Made by a program: the position numbers and the translations under genes. A DNA stretch of 36,336 nucleotides from Ferriphaselus sp. R-1 (GTDB lineage: Bacteria; Pseudomonadota; Gammaproteobacteria; Burkholderiales; Gallionellaceae), in assembly GCF_000746095.1 (NCBI RefSeq), contig NZ_JQKP01000018.1, forward strand, positions 7,501 to 43,836. Reading direction: 5' to 3'. How positions within the stretch are numbered: position 1 is the first letter of the stretch; every line of letters begins with the position of its first letter. The notes under the pieces were generated by a model. It saw nothing but the letters and a program-made list of their open reading frames with translations. It was not told where the DNA came from and did no database searches. Below, piece by piece: positions 33,853 to 36,336 of this stretch.

Positions 33853-34376
33853 TGGGCACCCCAAAAATAACGTTTTACCCCGTGGGTAATGGTGACATGA
33901 CATTACTCGAGCTCGAAAGCGGCGCTCGAGTATTGATTGACATCAACATTCGGCAGGCTGGCGAAGGTATTCGCGATGTCGCCAAGGATTTGCGAAGCAA
34001 CCTAGCTATAGACGCGAAAGGACGCCCCTATGTGGACGCGATGGTTTTAAGCCATCCCGATCAAGACCATTGCCGCGGGTTGGAAGAACAGTTCCATCTC
34101 GGCCCACTGTCTGATTATGACGACACGGCCGAGACGAAAAAAATCGTTATCCGCGAAATGTGGTCGTCCCCGATCATATTCCGCCGTGCTAGCGTGAATC
34201 ACACCCTAAGCGATGATGCTAAAGCTTGGAATAAAGAAGCACGTCGACGCGTAGCGCAGTTCAGGGAAAACGGTATCGGCGCGAATGGCGACCGCATTTT
34301 GGTGCTGGGTGAAGACGCCGATGGAAAGACAGATGGCCTTTCTGCAGTAGCTTTTATCTCCCCTGTACTGGTCTAG
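33852..34376 (+). CDS. Metallo-beta-lactamase-fold protein, C-terminally truncated
   Basis: A 174-aa open frame from ATG 33852 (AAGGAA upstream). The start MGTPKITFYPVGNGDMTLLE and the metal motif SHPDQDHCRGLE identify the ComEC-C-terminal-like branch of the metallo-beta-lactamase fold (H-x-D-x-D-H variant). Members of this branch usually have 300 or more residues with further ligands downstream; here the frame ends at 34376 in ISPVLV. The sequence just beyond belongs to another gene family in another frame, so the 3' half appears lost by deletion. It is probably inactive. It is divergent from the XRE-ImmA pair and likely controlled by it. Confidence 0.72.
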   Translation: MGTPKITFYPVGNGDMTLLELESGARVLIDINIRQAGEGIRDVAKDLRSNLAIDAKGRPYVDAMVLSHPDQDHCRGLEEQFHLGPLSDYDDTAETKKIVIREMWSSPIIFRRASVNHTLSDDAKAWNKEARRRVAQFRENGIGANGDRILVLGEDADGKTDGLSAVAFISPVLV

Positions 34377-35154
34377 CGAGGTTGATGCGCTCGTAAAGAC
34401 GTATCAGCAGTTTGAAACGCTCATTCCCGCACCAAAGGGGGCTGGAGCAGAACACAAAGGTGAAGACGGAAGGTTTGTTGAAGATCTTCTGCGCGAGTAT
34501 CTCAATCGCTACCTCCCGAATGGGCTTGAAGTCCTTACCGGCTTCATTTTGCGTCCTGCGGTAAAGACTGGTGAAACCGGAACAGAACGGAAGGCAGGAT
34601 CAGATAGCCACTCAACACAGCTTGATATCATTGTTTTCGACTCAGGCAACTATCCCGTATTTCAACGCTTTGGGAACAGCGTTATCGTTCCGCCCGAAGG
34701 CGTGGTTGGAATAATTTCCGTCAAGAAGCACCTCAACGATGGAGACGTAAAGAAAGAGTGCGAGGCCTTATTTGAAGCGGCCTCTCTTTGCGAAACGTTG
34801 GCTTCAAATGATCGAAGCGACAAAGTGCGCGGCCCTTACCTCGCGCTTGTCTCAGTCAAATCCAATATTGAAAAGACACGAACCGATGCCTTGAATTGGA
34901 TATTCAACCAAGTGAGTTCCGCTTACACAGGTAAATCGGGCATAACCTTCGACAAGCTAGTGGGCTTCATCGGCGCGCTTGATGAGTGGAGTATTTTCAA
35001 ACGGCGTCCGGAGAAGAAACTCATTGAGGCCAAGTATGTCGGATTCAAACATCAAAATGGCGAGTCTCGTCGTTCAGGTTCATCCACTTTCTTGTACATC
35101 CTTTATGAATGTAGAAAGCCTTCTCCGAATCCCGAAGTTCGCAATACTTCTTAA
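34351..35154 (+). pseudogene. DUF6602-like fragment lacking a start codon
   Basis: An open frame begins right after a stop at 34348-34350 and has no ATG, GTG or TTG before about 34543. Yet conserved-looking coding runs from VDALVKTYQQFETLIPAPKG through GRFVEDLLREYLNRYLP to QLDIIVFDSGN and VVGIISVKKHL. This looks like DUF6602; the D...xVK spacing recalls a restriction-endonuclease-like fold, but that is a guess. The 5' end is fused to the truncated MBL gene in a different frame. The 3' end (after about GFKHQNGE, near 35060) runs antisense into a second MBL gene. Both ends are therefore probably rearrangement junctions. Confidence 0.6.
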
Positions 35155-35440
35155 AGTCGTCGGTTTCGTCATCCTTTGTTGCTGAATTCTTGACGCAATA
35201 GAAGTTGACGATGGATAGATGCTGATCGAGCAATTCCAACCCTGAGAAATGATCTTCATCTGGGTGGGTAGAGATGAAACGTGAAATTCCTTTGGCCTTT
35301 TGCTTCGTTTTGACTTCCACAACGATTGAATCTGCCAAACCCTCCGGTAGGCAGCAGTCAATGATAGTGAAATTGTCTGAGCCGTGGTTGACGTAAAACA
35401 TATCGCCATTGCCGACAGAGAACGACTTAACAACACTCAT
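35045..35440 (-). pseudogene. Second metallo-beta-lactamase-fold gene, 3'-truncated
   Basis: The frame from ATG 35440 gives 131 aa. The start MSVVKSFSVGNGDMFYVNHG and metal motif STHPDEDHFSGLE match the same MBL branch as 33852-34376, though the two are clearly diverged. Coding looks normal to about KGCTRKWMNLNDE, then ends in RHFDV, where the frame is antisense to the DUF6602 fragment. The 3' half with the remaining metal ligands is missing. The ATG overlaps the expected stop of the upstream membrane-protein gene (ATGA). GAGG lies about 11 nt before the start. Confidence 0.65.
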
Positions 35441-35924
35441 GCTTTGTTTACCTCGATCCGTTTGGTGATATAAGCCGTTTGCTTTCTGTAGGAGAGCAAG
35501 TACAGCGCGAACAGGCCAACAATCAGAACCCAAGGGAGTGCTGTACTTATCGGTGGGTAAAAATGGTCGCGCGCTCAAATAAGGCGACCGCGCCAACACT
35601 TACCATCAGCGCGCAAATCGTTCGGTACATGTTATTCGCCTCAGATAGAACTTCTATCTTGGGGTCTGCTTTAGAAGCTCGAACAAAGTCTTCATATGGG
35701 GCAAAGGCAACGAAGTTAAACCGTCGAAGTAATGGCTCGACAAATAGCGAGCCGACGCGGCTGACCACCGAGCCTAAAAAGTAATACAGAAAAGCACCTA
35801 CCACCGGGTCTTTCTGGACGAGATGAAACGATGTCAGCGAGTCCACAAAAGCAGCGAATAGCACACCCGGCAAGAGGTAGTTGAAGATGTTGTATGAACT
35901 TAGCTTATCCAGTAAGTCTTTCAT
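35437..35924 (-). pseudogene. Four-helix membrane protein, frameshifted in an A5/T5 run
   Basis: Reading from ATG 35924, the first 125 codons (ends ERATIFTHR at 35547) give three hydrophobic segments: YNIFNYLLPGVLFAAFVDSL, VVGAFLYYFLGSVVSRVGSL and ICALMVSVGAVALF. One extra T in the T5 run at 35559-35563 would continue into YPPISTALPWVLIVGLFALY, then LLSYRKQTAYITKRIEVNKA. That tail adds a fourth membrane helix and ends at 35437-35439, exactly on the ATGA of the MBL gene. The 488-nt span (not divisible by three) fits a one-base loss. No family is recognised. Confidence 0.68.
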
Positions 35925-36048
35925 CAGAGAATTCCGGTTAGTTGCCTGCCCAAAGGGAAGTGGATGGTGGGTAGTAAGCTGTTCCTAGACGCCCAACAGT
36001 TATTGTAGAGTCGCATGGATCCGAATATTTCTTAATAAAGGGACAGAC

Positions 36049-36336
36049 TGAGCTAACCCGCTTTTCCCGGACGGTTTAATTGGGTACATCTGCTTGCTGC
36101 TCAAATTGCACTGGGCTGAGGTACCCCAAAGTCTGATGCCTACGCTGTCGATTATAGAAGATCTCAATATATTCGAAGATTGCCGTCCGTGCCTCATCTC
36201 TAGTGTGGAAGTCGCAATGGTGAACGAGCTCGTTCTTCAAGGTTGAGAAGAAACTCTCGGCCACCGCGTTGTCGTAACAGTTGCCGCGCCTGCTCATGCT
36301 CGGGCGCATGCCATGCCCCAGCAATTTTTCCCGATA
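36049..36336 (-). mobile_element. IS3-family insertion sequence, right part
   Basis: The element continues off the window. Its end is placed at 36049, where TGAGCTAACCCGCTTTTCCC resembles IS3-subgroup terminal repeats (TGA...CCCG...TTxC). It contains the transposase 3' part described separately. Whether a target duplication flanks it cannot be seen because the other end is outside. Confidence 0.75.
36076..36336 (-). CDS. IS3-family transposase OrfB, C-terminal part
   Basis: 87 codons of an rve-type DDE transposase are present; the 5' end lies outside the window. Segments GMRPSMSRRGNCYDNAVAES, FFSTLKNELVHHCDF and NRQRRHQTLGYLSPVQFEQQ are diagnostic for IS3-group OrfB. They include the last catalytic Glu in STLKNE. 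The stop at 36076 lies 27 nt from the presumed terminal repeat, as expected. No disruption is visible in this part. Confidence 0.93.
   Translation of the reverse strand, partial: YREKLLGHGMRPSMSRRGNCYDNAVAESFFSTLKNELVHHCDFHTRDEARTAIFEYIEIFYNRQRRHQTLGYLSPVQFEQQADVPN

Noticed and set aside
24360-36336. Prophage
   Set aside because: An integrase and XRE/ImmA-type genes are present, but there are no structural, packaging or lysis genes in the window.

Overview
The window is a chromosomal segment of a proteobacterium, most likely a betaproteobacterium of the Gallionellaceae/Nitrosomonadales type. That placement is an inference from gene content and protein style (orn, Ste24, rsgA, argD-argF-argG, rpsT, a MASE1 hybrid kinase); no rRNA or other phylogenetic marker was compared. 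About 24.3 kb of GC-rich core chromosome ends at a tRNA-Asn gene. From there to the end of the window lies about 12 kb of visibly more AT-rich, gene-poor mobile DNA.

Core, 1-24.3 kb. (i) The start of orn (minus) is divergent from an ATGA-coupled run: Ste24-like protease, small cytochrome c, rsgA. A CZB-domain protein (minus) and a YoaA/DinG helicase (plus) follow. (ii) A two-gene signalling unit on the minus strand pairs a MASE1 hybrid histidine kinase (two REC domains and an HPt) with a REC-GGDEF-EAL protein, overlapping by 4 nt. (iii) After a short decayed stretch comes an ankyrin-repeat protein. Next is an arsenic operon, arsR-arsC-ACR3 (minus). Its promoter is embedded in a perfect 18+18-bp palindrome and it is divergent from a NhaD-type antiporter. 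(iv) A minus-strand cluster of small housekeeping or repair genes follows: a conserved hypothetical, DJ-1/PfpI, a SAM methyltransferase, YajQ, PpnP and a macro-domain protein. (v) Arginine biosynthesis comes next: argD and argF overlap, argG lies downstream. ArgF carries two Thr-to-Pro changes in its carbamoyl-phosphate loop. (vi) rpsT with its terminator, an AsmA-like protein and tRNA-Asn close the core.

Island, 24.36 kb to the end. A tyrosine recombinase abuts tRNA-Asn and is preceded by an excisionase-like HTH gene. Next come exported and lipoprotein genes of unknown function, an XRE regulator, and two diverged copies of one small-protein module. One copy is intact, with an 83-aa protein coupled to a 48-aa membrane peptide and a terminator. 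The other has suffered an internal deletion. A plasmid-like block follows: a 35-aa ORF under a roughly 200-nt palindromic leader, a KfrA-like coiled-coil protein, an extraordinarily palindrome-dense non-coding segment (30.22-30.66 kb), and a 354-aa winged-helix-like protein. A umuC remnant, an XRE-ImmA pair and a decayed module of two metallo-beta-lactamase-fold proteins, a DUF6602-like fragment and a frameshifted membrane protein come last. The window ends inside an IS3-family element.

The most unusual material is the palindrome cluster, which may be an origin, a transfer site or a structured RNA. Next are the small-protein module duplication, the chimeric MBL/DUF6602 junctions and the altered ArgF motif.
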